Source of the DNA: Streptomyces tateyamensis
GTDB lineage: Bacteria; Actinomycetota; Actinomycetes; Streptomycetales; Streptomycetaceae
Assembly: GCF_003205575.1 (NCBI RefSeq)
Contig: NZ_PYBW01000045.1
Location: 1 to 64,000, forward strand
Reading direction: 5' to 3'
Length of the DNA stretch: 64,000 nt
Positions 48,334 to 56,754 of this stretch are shown here, one piece after another. The translations under genes and the position numbers were made by a program. Below the pieces are notes generated by a model. The model saw only the letters and a program-made list of their open reading frames with translations. It ran no database searches and was not told the origin of the DNA. Position 1 is the first letter of the stretch. Each line of letters starts with the position of its first letter.

Positions 48334-49887
48334 GTGTTCGACACTCTTTCCGACCGCCTCGCAGCGACGTTCAAGAACCTGAGGGGCAAGGGCCGCCTCA
48401 GCGAGGCGGACATCGACGCCACCGCCCGGGAGATCCGGATCGCGCTGCTGGAGGCGGATGTCGCGCTGCCGGTGGTGCGGGCCTTCATCAAGCAGGTCAA
48501 GGACCGCGCGCTGGGTTCCGAGGTGTCCGGCGCGCTCAACCCGGCCCAGCAGATCATCAAGATCGTCAACGAGGAGCTCGTCAACATCCTCGGTGGCGAG
48601 ACCCGCCGGCTGAGGTACGCCAAGACCGGGCCGACGGTGATCATGCTGGCCGGCCTCCAGGGCGCCGGCAAGACCACCCTGGCCGGCAAGCTGGGCCACT
48701 GGCTGAAGAAGCAGAAGCACACCCCGCTGCTGGTCGCCTGCGACCTGCAGCGCCCCAACGCGGTCAACCAGCTCGGCATCGTGGCCGAGCGGGCCGGAGT
48801 GGCCTTCTACGGCCCGCAGCCGGGCAACGGCGTGGGCGACCCGGTCCAGGTGGCCCGGGACTCGATCGAGTACGCCAAGCAGAAGCAGTACGACGTCGTC
48901 ATCGTCGACACCGCCGGCCGCCTGGGCATCGACGCCGAGCTGATGCAGCAGGCCGCCGACATCCGGGCCGCGGTCGACCCGGACGAGGTCCTCTTCGTGG
49001 TCGACGCGATGATCGGCCAGGACGCGGTGACCACCGCCCAGGCCTTCCTCGAGGGCGTCGACTTCACCGGCGTGGTGCTCTCCAAGCTGGACGGCGACGC
49101 CCGCGGTGGCGCCGCGCTCTCGGTGGCGCACGTCACCGGCCGGCAGATCATGTTCGCCTCGAACGGCGAGAAGGTCGACGAGTTCGACGCCTTCCACCCC
49201 GACCGGATGGCCTCGCGCATCCTGGGCATGGGTGACGTGCTGTCGCTGATCGAGCGGGCCGAGCAGACCTTCTCGCAGGCCGAGGCCGAGAAGATGGCCG
49301 CCAAGCTGCAGGGCGGCGGCAAGGACTTCACCCTCGACGACTTCCTGTCCCAGCTGGAGCAGGTCCAGAAGATGGGCTCGATCTCCAAGCTGCTCGGCAT
49401 GCTGCCGGGGATGGGCCAGATCCGGGACCAGATCAACAACATCGACGACAGGGACGTCAACCGGGTCGGCGCGATCATCAAGTCGATGACCCCGGCCGAG
49501 CGGACCGACCCGAAGCTCATCAACGGCTCGCGCCGACTGCGCATCGCCAAGGGTTCCGGGGTCGGCGTCGGCGAGGTCAACAACCTGGTCGAGCGGTTCT
49601 TCGAGGCCCGCAAGATGATGACCGCGATGGCCTCGGGCAAGGGGATCCCCGGCATGCCGGGCCTGCCCGGCATGGGCGGCGGCAAGAAGAACGCCAAGAA
49701 GGCGCCGGCCGCCAAGGGCAAGCGCAAGTCCGGCAACCCGCTCAAGCGCGCGCAGGAGGAGCAGGCCGCCGCGGCCCGCCGGGCGGCCGGCCCGCAGGCG
49801 GGCGCCCCCGGCGACGCCTTCGGGCTGGGCCAGGGCCAGGGGCCGGGCGGGTTCGAGCTGCCCAAGGAGATCAAGGACCTGCTGTAG
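48334..49887 (+). CDS. ffh: Signal recognition particle protein Ffh
   Basis: 517-residue SRP54 GTPase. N domain VFDTLSDRLAATFKNLRG, G domain with GLQGAGKTT (about 107-115), DTAGRLGIDAEL and SKLDGDARGG, then the Met/Gly-rich M domain (MGSISKLLGMLPGMGQI, SRRLRIAKGSG) and a Lys/Ala-rich tail of about 70 residues. Binds SRP RNA and signal sequences and docks on FtsY. GTG start at 48334. Confidence 0.97.
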   Translation: MFDTLSDRLAATFKNLRGKGRLSEADIDATAREIRIALLEADVALPVVRAFIKQVKDRALGSEVSGALNPAQQIIKIVNEELVNILGGETRRLRYAKTGPTVIMLAGLQGAGKTTLAGKLGHWLKKQKHTPLLVACDLQRPNAVNQLGIVAERAGVAFYGPQPGNGVGDPVQVARDSIEYAKQKQYDVVIVDTAGRLGIDAELMQQAADIRAAVDPDEVLFVVDAMIGQDAVTTAQAFLEGVDFTGVVLSKLDGDARGGAALSVAHVTGRQIMFASNGEKVDEFDAFHPDRMASRILGMGDVLSLIERAEQTFSQAEAEKMAAKLQGGGKDFTLDDFLSQLEQVQKMGSISKLLGMLPGMGQIRDQINNIDDRDVNRVGAIIKSMTPAERTDPKLINGSRRLRIAKGSGVGVGEVNNLVERFFEARKMMTAMASGKGIPGMPGLPGMGGGKKNAKKAPAAKGKRKSGNPLKRAQEEQAAAARRAAGPQAGAPGDAFGLGQGQGPGGFELPKEIKDLL

Positions 49888-49910
49888 GTCGCCGGTTGAA
49901 CCCCGCACCG

Positions 49911-49938
49911 ACGGCCCGCCACCGAGGTGGCGGGCCGT
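49911..49938 (+). terminator. ffh terminator
   Basis: ACGGCCCGCCACC (49911-49923) with 49926-49938, a 13-bp inverted repeat with almost no loop, 23 bp after ffh. Confidence 0.7.
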
Positions 49939-49971
49939 TGGCATGCGCTCCGGATGCCCCATGATGGTCCG

Positions 49972-50493
49972 ATGACCCGAGTGACCATCCGCACCCCGAA
50001 GGCCTCCGACGCCGCCGGCTACGCCGCCGCGGTCCGCCGCTCCGCCGCGCACATCGGGCGGTGGAACCCGGTGGAGCCGGACGGGCTGCCGGACCTGATG
50101 CAGCGTCAGGGACCGGGCCTGCGGACCTTCCTGATCGTCGACCGGGAGGACGGGGGCCTGGTCGGCAAGTGCAACGTGTCCAACATCGTGATGGGCCGGT
50201 ACTGCAACGCGGCGCTCGGCTACGACAGCTACCTGCCCTACGCCGGGACCGGCCGGATGACCGAGGGGATGCGGCTGGTGGTGGACCGCTGCTTCGCCGA
50301 CCCGAGCGTGGGCGGGCTCGGCCTGCACCGGCTGGAGATCAGCGTGCAGCCGGAGAACGACCGCTCGATCGCGCTGGCCCGCCGGCTCGGCTTCCGGCAC
50401 GAGGGCTTCACCCCCCGGATGCTCTTCCTGGACGGCGCCTGGCGCGACCACGAGCGGTTCGCCCTGACGGTGGAGGAGTGGCCCACGTCCTGA
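49972..50493 (+). CDS. GNAT-family N-acetyltransferase (RimJ/RimL type)
   Basis: 173 residues with the GNAT order: VTIRTPKASDAAGYAAAV at the start, LVGKCNVSNIVMG (central strands), YDSYLPYAGTGRMTEGM (acetyl-CoA loop region), then LEISVQPENDRSIALARRLGF and HEGFTPRMLFLDGAWRDH, typical of RimJ/RimL acetylating protein N-termini. The exact substrate is unknown. ATG at 49972. Stands alone between ffh and a convergent methyltransferase. Confidence 0.85.
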   Translation: MTRVTIRTPKASDAAGYAAAVRRSAAHIGRWNPVEPDGLPDLMQRQGPGLRTFLIVDREDGGLVGKCNVSNIVMGRYCNAALGYDSYLPYAGTGRMTEGMRLVVDRCFADPSVGGLGLHRLEISVQPENDRSIALARRLGFRHEGFTPRMLFLDGAWRDHERFALTVEEWPTS

Positions 50494-50524
50494 CCGGGAG
50501 CCGCCCGGCCGGCCCGGCGTCGTG

Positions 50525-51307
50525 TCAGGAGCCGACGGCCAGCAGGTAGTGGAACTCGGCGTGCAGCCGGACCGTGCCGTCCGCCCGGCCGAACGGGTGC
50601 AGGGCCTCGGCCAGCTCCTTGGCCACCAGCGCCTCACCCGAACAGCCGATCGCCCGGTCGTACCAACCGGTGGCCAGCAGCCCGCGCAGCGCGCTGTCCA
50701 GGTCGGCGTAGCCGAACGGGCAGGCGACCCGCCCGCGCCCGACGGTGCGCAGCCCCGCCGCCGCCGCGCTCTCGCCCAACTCCGCCGCGCGCAGCGGCTC
50801 CGGCGTGCGACCGCGGCCCGAGCGCCGGTGTGCCACCTCCAGCACCGCCGCGAAGTCGTCCTGCGCCGCCGGCCCGGGGCCGGCCAGCACCACCACGCCG
50901 CCGGGCAGCGTCAGCCGGGCCGCCTCGCGCAGCGTGCGGTGCACCTGCTCGCCCAGCCGCAGCGGCTCGAGCACCGTCACCACCTGGTGCGCCGTCCGGG
51001 TGGCGTGCGAGTCGGCCACCACCGGCAGCCGGCGGGCCCGGGCCCGCTCGCGCAGCGGGCCGTCCGGCTCCACCCCGGCCACCTGGGCACCGCGCGCCTG
51101 GGCCAGCAGCAGTGCCAGCCCGGAGCGGCAGCCGAGGTCCAGCAGGCTGCTGGCACCGCCCAGGCCCACCCGCTCGTGCACCGCCTGGTAGAGCGGCAGC
51201 AGGGTGCGCTCCTGGATCTCCGCCCAGTCCCGGGCGCGCTGCTCGCGGGCCTGGTCGATACTCCGGGACCGGATCAGATCCGGGGCAGTGCCGTGCGCTG
51301 AAGCCAT
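50525..51307 (-). CDS. SAM-dependent methyltransferase
   Basis: 260 residues with a Rossmann-type SAM site SSLLDLGCRSGLALLLAQ and the acidic second loop VAGVEPD, plus the post-motif region LTLPGGVVVLAGPG. The layout (bases of a class I enzyme, LRLGEQVHRTLREAARL) resembles small-molecule methyltransferases, but the substrate is unknown. ATG at 51307 with GGGAGG 8 nt upstream. Divergent from proS. Confidence 0.78.
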   Translation of the reverse strand: MASAHGTAPDLIRSRSIDQAREQRARDWAEIQERTLLPLYQAVHERVGLGGASSLLDLGCRSGLALLLAQARGAQVAGVEPDGPLRERARARRLPVVADSHATRTAHQVVTVLEPLRLGEQVHRTLREAARLTLPGGVVVLAGPGPAAQDDFAAVLEVAHRRSGRGRTPEPLRAAELGESAAAAGLRTVGRGRVACPFGYADLDSALRGLLATGWYDRAIGCSGEALVAKELAEALHPFGRADGTVRLHAEFHYLLAVGS

Positions 51308-51486
51308 CTGATGGGCCTCCCATCGGTCCGGTACGGAACATCCGCCTGACTCTCCCGCCCCTGCTCCAGCCAACAGCCGCCCGGGCACGCCGTCCAGAGG
51401 AGCGCGCCGGAGCATTCACTCCGCCGGGCGTGCGCCCCCCGGTTCCGCGGGCCGAAACCGATTCACGCTCGCGGTGCCCGGCACCG

Positions 51487-51492
51487 TACGAT
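51487..51492 (+). promoter_or_regulatory. -10 element of proS
   Basis: TACGAT ends 7 nt before the proS ATG with no ribosome site, suggesting a leaderless mRNA. Confidence 0.4.
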
Positions 51493-51499
51493 TCGGGCC

Positions 51500-52912
51500 A
51501 TGGCAAAGGCTCCCATTCTCACCCCCCAGGCGGAGGACTTCCCGCGCTGGTACCAGGATCTGATCAACAAGGCCGAGCTGGCCGACAACGGTCCGGTGCG
51601 CGGCACCATGGTCATCCGACCGTACGGCTACGGCCTGTGGGAGCGGATGCAGCAGGAGATGGACGCGCGGATCAAGAAGGCGGGCGCGCAGAACGCCTAC
51701 TTCCCGATGTTCATCCCGCAGTCCTACCTGACCCGCGAGGCCGAGCACGTCGAGGGCTTCGCCCCCGAGCTCGCGGTGGTCACCCACGGCGGGGGCAAGG
51801 ACCTGGAGGAGCCGGTGGTGGTCCGGCCCACCTCCGAGACCATCATCAACGAGTACTTCTCCAAGTGGGTGCAGAGCCACCGCGACCTGCCGCTGCTGAT
51901 CAACCAGTGGGCCAACGTGGTCCGTTGGGAGCTGCGGCCGCGCGTCTTCCTGCGCACCACCGAGTTCCTCTGGCAGGAGGGCCACACCGCCCACGCCACC
52001 TACGAGGACGCCCGCGAGTACGCCTCGATGATCCACACCGACGTCTACGGCGACTTCATGACCAACGTGCTCGGCATCGACGTGGTGCTGGGCCGCAAGA
52101 CGGTCAGGGAGCGCTTCGCCGGCGCCATCAACACCCTCACCCTGGAGGGCATGATGGGCGACGGCAAGGCGCTGCAGCTGGGCACCAGCCACGAGCTGGG
52201 CCAGAACTTCGCCAAGGTCTTCAACACCACCTACCAGCTGCAGGGCGCCGAGCGCGAGCACGTCTGGCAGACCTCCTGGGGCGTCTCCACCCGGATGGTC
52301 GGCGGCCTGATCATGTCGCACGGCGACGACAACGGCCTGCGGGTACCGCCGCGGCTGGCCGCCGTGCAGGCCGTGGTGCTGGCCATCAAGGGCGACGAGG
52401 CGGTGATCGCCAAGGTCCGCGAGATCGGCGCCAAGCTGGAGGCGGCCGGCATCCGCACCGTGGTGGACGACCGCACCGACACCCCGTTCGGCCGCCGCGC
52501 GGTGGACTGGGAGCTCAAGGGCGTCCCGGTGCGCATCGAGGTCGGCCCGCGCGACCTGGAGGCCGGCACCGCGATGCTGGCCCGCCGGATCCCCGGCGGC
52601 AAGGAGCCGGTCCAGATCGACACGCTGGCCGCGGTGCTGCCGGGCCTGCTGGAGGAGGACCAGGCGCTGCTGCTGCGCCAGTCCCGCGAGCGCCGCGAGG
52701 CCCGCACGGTGGACGTCAAGACCCTGGAGGAGTGCGTCGAGGCCGCCGCCACCGGCTGGGGCCGGATCTCCTGGGCCGAGCTCGGCCCGGAGGGCGAGGC
52801 GAAGCTGGCCGAGCAGGGCGTCTCGGTGCGCTGCCTGGTCGCCGCCGACGGTTCGGTGCCCGGCTCGTACGACCAGGAGGGCAACATCGCGATCGTCGCG
52901 CGGGCGTACTGA
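51500..52912 (+). CDS. proS: Prolyl-tRNA synthetase, eukaryote/archaea type
   Basis: 470-residue class II synthetase. The opening ILTPQAEDFPRWYQDLINKA, VRGTMVIRPYGYGLWERMQ and the ending VARAY place it in the short eukaryotic/archaeal ProRS group. There is no inserted editing domain between motifs 2 and 3, unlike the 560-residue bacterial type. Motif 2 region LRPRVFLRTTEFLWQEGHTA, motif 3 region SHGDDNGLRVPPRLA. S. coelicolor, as I recall, has a bacterial-type proS elsewhere, so this may be a replacement or a second copy. It lies between a methyltransferase and a SprT-like gene. Confidence 0.93.
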   Translation: MAKAPILTPQAEDFPRWYQDLINKAELADNGPVRGTMVIRPYGYGLWERMQQEMDARIKKAGAQNAYFPMFIPQSYLTREAEHVEGFAPELAVVTHGGGKDLEEPVVVRPTSETIINEYFSKWVQSHRDLPLLINQWANVVRWELRPRVFLRTTEFLWQEGHTAHATYEDAREYASMIHTDVYGDFMTNVLGIDVVLGRKTVRERFAGAINTLTLEGMMGDGKALQLGTSHELGQNFAKVFNTTYQLQGAEREHVWQTSWGVSTRMVGGLIMSHGDDNGLRVPPRLAAVQAVVLAIKGDEAVIAKVREIGAKLEAAGIRTVVDDRTDTPFGRRAVDWELKGVPVRIEVGPRDLEAGTAMLARRIPGGKEPVQIDTLAAVLPGLLEEDQALLLRQSRERREARTVDVKTLEECVEAAATGWGRISWAELGPEGEAKLAEQGVSVRCLVAADGSVPGSYDQEGNIAIVARAY

Positions 52913-53251
52913 TTGGCATGGCCCCACGCCAATTGAGTAACCAGTAGGTGACAGCGTCTCGTCTACTGGCCAGTCAACTCCCCGTGCGGCCCGAGTAGCG
53001 GTACGGTGTACGGCCCGTGGCCCTGTCAAAACAGGGGGCGCGGGCCGCACACAGCGGCATGGCGGTCCGCCGTGCCCACAGATCGGCCGACCCGGCGAGG
53101 ATCGTTGGGTGCAGACACCGAGGGGGTTGGTCTTGCGTCAGAATTCGCTTGCTCAGCGCGGGCGTTGTCACGCCCTGCTGAGAGTTTCCGGGGAAAGCCC
53201 GGGAACCGCGCAGAACTGGAACATCGGCCCTGACTCCCTCGTTGGCATAGC
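52913..53251. other. Hairpin-rich intergenic region between proS and the SprT-like gene
   Basis: About 340 bp without a supported CDS. Inverted repeats follow one another: ATTGGC/GCCAAT (52912-52933), CCAGTAG/CTACTGG (52941-52969), GGCCCG/CGGGCC enclosing CCCTGT/ACAGGG (53012-53046), GGCATGGCG/CGCCGTGCC (53056-53076) and TCAGC-GGGCGT/ACGCCC-GCTGA (53153-53181). The first may be the proS terminator. The others could form a structured leader or a small RNA. Confidence 0.4.
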
Positions 53252-53839
53252 GTGAGCACGACACAGCCCCTCGTCCTCGCGGCCGAACTGGCCGCCGCCT
53301 GGAGCGACATCCAGGCCCATCACAGTGACCTGCCCGACCTCGCCTCTCCCGAGGCGCTGATCGGCGAGTCCTCCTCGGCCTGCGGCACCCGGCTCGGCTT
53401 CGAGCGGCTGCTGCACGAGGCCGCCCACGGCCTGGCCGCGGCCCGCGACATCCGGGACACCTCCCGGGCGGGGCGCTACCACAACCGCCGCTTCCTGCTG
53501 CTCGCCTCCGAGCTGGGGCTGGCCCACCCGGTCGAGCCGCACGCCAGCAGCGGCTTCTCCCAGGTGACCATGCTCAGCGAGACGCAGGAGCGGTACGCCG
53601 CCACCATCGAGCGTCTGGAGCGGGCGCTCGGTGCCCACCAGCAGGCGGTGGCCGGCTCGGCGGACGGCGGGGTGCTGCGCACCTTCCGCGGCCCGGCGGC
53701 CCGGCACGGCTCCTCCGGCGGCGGCGTGCGGGTCAAGGCCGTCTGCGGCTGCGGCCGCAACGTCCGGGTGGTCCCCTCGGTGCTCGCCCAGGCTTCGATC
53801 GTGTGCGGAGCCTGCCAGCAGCCCTTCAAGATCGCCTGA
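53252..53839 (+). CDS. SprT-like zinc metalloprotein with C-terminal zinc ribbon
   Basis: 195 residues. LLHEAAHGLA (HExxH at 55-59) followed by DIRDTSRAGRYHNRRF, with a histidine at 77 as likely third zinc ligand, is the SprT-like pattern (HExxH, then SRxGxYHN). A C-terminal ribbon uses C165, C167, C185 and C188 (VCGCGRNVRV, CGACQQPF). SprT/Spartan relatives cleave DNA-protein cross-links or act on replication proteins; that role is unproven here. GTG start at 53252. The family occurs both in actinobacterial chromosomes and on plasmids and phages. Confidence 0.82.
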   Translation: MSTTQPLVLAAELAAAWSDIQAHHSDLPDLASPEALIGESSSACGTRLGFERLLHEAAHGLAAARDIRDTSRAGRYHNRRFLLLASELGLAHPVEPHASSGFSQVTMLSETQERYAATIERLERALGAHQQAVAGSADGGVLRTFRGPAARHGSSGGGVRVKAVCGCGRNVRVVPSVLAQASIVCGACQQPFKIA

Positions 53840-53904
53840 TCGCCCCGGCGGTCCCCCCGCTCGCTCCCTCCGGCCCGAGGTCGGGGGGAGCGCGGCGTCT
53901 GTGG

Positions 53905-53910
53905 CACAAT
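53905..53910 (+). promoter_or_regulatory. -10 element of the rpsP operon
   Basis: Extended -10 TGGCACAAT (CACAAT at 53905-53910), about 130 bp upstream of rpsP; the -35 is weak. The implied leader is roughly 120 nt. Confidence 0.4.
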
Positions 53911-54040
53911 GGATGGCTGATACCCGACAGCCTGTGGACCCTCTCTCCCCTGGCTGGCGTGTCACCGGAACGGCCGACCCCACAACCCCACGTGGCGTAC
54001 GGCCGCTCACCCACGTCAACTCTCAGGAGAATCCACTCCC

Positions 54041-54472
54041 GTGGCAGTCAAGATCAAGCTCAAGCGTCTCGGCAAGATCCGCTCCCCGCACTACCGCATC
54101 GTGGTCGCCGACTCGCGCACCAAGCGTGACGGTCGCGCCATCGAGGAGATCGGCATCTACCAGCCGACCTACAACCCCTCGAAGATCCAGGTCGACGGCG
54201 AGCGCGCCCAGTACTGGCTGTCCGTCGGCGCCCAGCCGACCGAGCCGGTGCTCGCGATCCTGAAGCTGACCGGCGACTGGCAGAAGTTCAAGGGCCTGCC
54301 GGCCCCGGCGCCGCTGCTGGTTGCCGAGCCCAAGGTCGAGGACTTCTCGCACCTGTTCGCCAAGGCCGTCGCCGGCTTCGAGGACGCCACCACCGGTGTC
54401 GCCATCACCCCGAAGGCCAAGAAGTCGGACAAGGCCGAGGCTGAGGCCGACGCCGCTTCCACCGAGGCCTGA
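54041..54472 (+). CDS. rpsP: 30S ribosomal protein S16
   Basis: 143 residues. [20 protein letters not shown] is the canonical S16 start, with [14 protein letters not shown] and [13 protein letters not shown]. The last ~60 residues are an actinobacterial extension ending Lys/Glu/Ala-rich. First gene of rpsP-khpA-rimM-trmD. GTG start after an AGGAG site. Confidence 0.97.
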   Translation: MAVKIKLKRLGKIRSPHYRIVVADSRTKRDGRAIEEIGIYQPTYNPSKIQVDGERAQYWLSVGAQPTEPVLAILKLTGDWQKFKGLPAPAPLLVAEPKVEDFSHLFAKAVAGFEDATTGVAITPKAKKSDKAEAEADAASTEA

Positions 54473-54474
54473 CC

Positions 54475-54714
54475 GTGATCGAGGACGCCCTCGATCACCT
54501 GGTGAAGGGCATCGTCGAGCACCCCGACGACGTGCAGGTGCGCCAGCGCAACCTGCGTCGCGGGAACACCATCGAGGTGCGCGTGCACCCCGATGACCTC
54601 GGCAAGGTGATCGGCCGTGGCGGCCGCACCGCGCGTGCGCTGCGCACCGTGGTGGGAGCGCTCGGCGGTCGCAACGTCCGCGTCGACCTGGTCGACGTGG
54701 ACGACATCCGCTGA
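54475..54714 (+). CDS. khpA: KH-domain RNA-binding protein KhpA
   Basis: 79-residue KH protein: [20 protein letters not shown], then the GxxG-type loop [18 protein letters not shown]. KhpA pairs with KhpB/Jag as a broad RNA chaperone in Gram-positives. GTG start 2 bp after rpsP. A strong hairpin follows before rimM. Confidence 0.95.
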   Translation: MIEDALDHLVKGIVEHPDDVQVRQRNLRRGNTIEVRVHPDDLGKVIGRGGRTARALRTVVGALGGRNVRVDLVDVDDIR

Positions 54715-54740
54715 CGAACGATCACCGTCGTCTGCTCGTG

Positions 54741-54776
54741 GACCGGCCGGGACGCCTCGATGCGTCCCGGCCGGTC
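54741..54776 (+). terminator. Intra-operon hairpin between khpA and rimM
   Basis: Perfect 15-bp stem GACCGGCCGGGACGC (54741-54755) with 54762-54776, 6-nt loop, then CCGTTTCG. May lower expression of rimM-trmD relative to rpsP, or mark a transcript end with rimM having its own promoter. Confidence 0.7.
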
Positions 54777-54808
54777 CCGTTTCGCGTACTAGTGCTCAGG
54801 AGTGCACC

Positions 54809-55357
54809 GTGCAGCTCGTCGTCGGCCGGATCGGCCGTGCCCACGGCATCAGGGGGGACGTCTTCGTGGAGGTCCGCACCGACGAGCCGGAACTGCGGCT
54901 CGGCCCCGGTGCGGTGCTGGCCACCGACCCGGCCGCGATCGGCCCGCTGACCGTGGAGTCCGGCAAGGTGCACAGCGGCCGGCTGCTGATCCGGTTCGCC
55001 GGGGTCAAGGACCGCACCGCCGCCGAGGCGCTGCGCAACACCATGCTGATCGCCGAGGTGGACCCGGACGAGCGTCCCGAGGAAGAGGACGAGTACTACG
55101 ACCACCAGCTGATCGGCCTGGACGTGGTGCTGGCCGACGGCACTCCGGTCGGCGAGCTGACCGAGGTGGTCCACCTGCCGTACCAGGACCTGCTGACCGT
55201 GACCAGGCCGGACGGCACCGAGGTGCTGATCCCGTTCGTCGAGCAGATCGTGCCGACCATCGACCTGGCCGAGCAGCGCTGCGTGATCACCCCGCCGCCC
55301 GGACTGGTGGACGGGGTCGACGCGGTGGTCGACGGCGGTCCGGAGCAGCCCCGGTGA
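54809..55357 (+). CDS. rimM: Ribosome maturation factor RimM
   Basis: 182 residues assisting 30S assembly by binding S19. The N-terminal beta-barrel starts [20 protein letters not shown]. The PRC barrel has [20 protein letters not shown] and [18 protein letters not shown] at 54809. Its stop overlaps trmD by 4 bp. Confidence 0.95.
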   Translation: MQLVVGRIGRAHGIRGDVFVEVRTDEPELRLGPGAVLATDPAAIGPLTVESGKVHSGRLLIRFAGVKDRTAAEALRNTMLIAEVDPDERPEEEDEYYDHQLIGLDVVLADGTPVGELTEVVHLPYQDLLTVTRPDGTEVLIPFVEQIVPTIDLAEQRCVITPPPGLVDGVDAVVDGGPEQPR

Positions 55358-56184
55358 CCGAGAGCACGCGGATCGACGTCGTCACCATCTTCCCGGAGTA
55401 CCTGGAGCCGCTGAACGTCTCGCTGGTCGGCAAGGCCCGGGCCCGCGGCCGGCTCGACGTGCACCTGCACGACCTGCGCTCCTGGACCCACGACGTGCAC
55501 CGCACGGTGGACGACACCCCCTACGGTGGCGGCCCCGGCATGGTGATGAAGCCGGAGCCCTGGGGCGAGGCGCTGGACGCGGTGCTCGCGGCCGGGCCCG
55601 CCGACCAGGTGCCCACCCTGGTGGTGCCCACCCCGAGCGGCGTGCCGTTCACCCAGGAGCTGGCCCAGGAGCTGGCCGCCCGCCCGTGGCTGGCCTTCGC
55701 GCCGGCCCGGTACGAGGGGATCGACCGGCGGGTGATCGAGGAGGCGGCCACCCGGATGCCGGTGGTCGAGACCTCGATCGGCGACTACGTGCTGGCCGGC
55801 GGCGAGGTCGCGGTGCTGGTGATGGTGGAGGCGATCGCCCGGCTGCTGCCCGGGGTGCTGGGCAACGCCGAGTCGCACCGGGACGACTCCTTCGCACCGG
55901 GGGCGATGGCCGACCTGCTGGAGGGCCCGGTGTACACCAAGCCCGCCCAGTGGCGCGGCCGCGAGGTGCCCGAGGTGCTGCTCAGCGGCAACCACGGGCT
56001 GATCGCCCGCTGGCGCCGCGAGCAGGCCTTCGCCCGCACCCTGGCCAACCGGCCCGACCTGGTCGGGCGCTGGCAGCTGGGCGGCTTCGACAAGAAGGAG
56101 CGGGCGGCGCTGGCCGCGCTCGGGCTGAGCTGGGACGAGGCGGCCGGCCGATTTCGTCCGACAGCCGGTGCTGTGGAAGAATAG
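55354..56184 (+). CDS. trmD: tRNA (guanine37-N1)-methyltransferase
   Basis: 276-residue SPOUT (trefoil-knot) methyltransferase producing m1G37 to prevent frameshifting. Start [16 protein letters not shown], the substrate loop [49 protein letters not shown] (the knot) and [10 protein letters not shown] with the catalytic-region aspartates. Translationally coupled to rimM. Confidence 0.97.
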   Translation: MTESTRIDVVTIFPEYLEPLNVSLVGKARARGRLDVHLHDLRSWTHDVHRTVDDTPYGGGPGMVMKPEPWGEALDAVLAAGPADQVPTLVVPTPSGVPFTQELAQELAARPWLAFAPARYEGIDRRVIEEAATRMPVVETSIGDYVLAGGEVAVLVMVEAIARLLPGVLGNAESHRDDSFAPGAMADLLEGPVYTKPAQWRGREVPEVLLSGNHGLIARWRREQAFARTLANRPDLVGRWQLGGFDKKERAALAALGLSWDEAAGRFRPTAGAVEE

Positions 56185-56204
56185 GCGGCTGTTGTCTGTC
56201 GCCG

Positions 56205-56255
56205 GGCTCCCCACCGTGGGAGCCGGTGGTCCGGTGTCCCCGCCACGGGGGAGCC
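56205..56255 (+). promoter_or_regulatory. rplS leader with alternative pairings
   Basis: GGCTCCC (56205-56211) can pair with GGGAGCC (56218-56224) next to it. With one more base (GGCTCCCC) it can pair instead with GGGGAGCC (56248-56255). The two stems exclude each other, as in attenuators or autoregulatory ribosomal leaders. Confidence 0.4.
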
Positions 56256-56339
56256 GCCCAGGGCCGAGGTGACCCGCAGCACCAACCCATCGTGACGAAT
56301 TTCCGTGGGCGGCCCGTGGCGCCCGCGATGGAGAGCAAC

Positions 56340-56690
56340 ATGAGCAACAAGCTCGCTGCTGTCGACGCGTCCTCGCTGCGCACCGACATCCCGGCCTTCC
56401 GCGCCGGTGACACCCTGAAGGTCCACGTTCGGGTCATCGAGGGCAGCCGCTCCCGTGTCCAGGTCTTCCAGGGCGTCGTGATCCGCCGCCACGGTGCGGG
56501 CATCGGTGAGACCTTCACCGTCCGCAAGGTGAGCTTCAACGTCGGCGTGGAGCGCACCTTCCCGGTGCACACCCCGGTCGTCGAGAAGATCGAGGTCGTC
56601 ACCCGCGGTGACGTCCGTCGCGCCAAGCTGTACTACCTGCGTGACCTGCGCGGCAAGGCCGCGAAGATCAAGGAGAAGCGCGACCGCTGA
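56340..56690 (+). CDS. rplS: 50S ribosomal protein L19
   Basis: 116 residues: [40 protein letters not shown] and [20 protein letters not shown] at 56340 with GGAG 6 nt upstream; an ATG four codons earlier is less likely. 155 bp after trmD with a potential regulatory leader. Confidence 0.97.
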   Translation: MSNKLAAVDASSLRTDIPAFRAGDTLKVHVRVIEGSRSRVQVFQGVVIRRHGAGIGETFTVRKVSFNVGVERTFPVHTPVVEKIEVVTRGDVRRAKLYYLRDLRGKAAKIKEKRDR

Positions 56691-56741
56691 TCCGCTGTCC
56701 CCGGGTCGCCCCGGGAGTACAGCACGCTCATCCGGGGCCGC

Positions 56742-56747
56742 TAAGCT
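56742..56747 (+). promoter_or_regulatory. -10 element of the signal peptidase cluster
   Basis: TAAGCT ends 7 nt before the sipW ATG with no ribosome site; likely leaderless. Confidence 0.4.
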
Positions 56748-56754
56748 CAGCCCG

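Noticed and set aside
53931..53939. Possible DnaA box (reverse complement of TGTGGACCC) in the rpsP leader.
   Set aside because: Only the TCCACA core plus one base matches and it is a single site, which is expected by chance.
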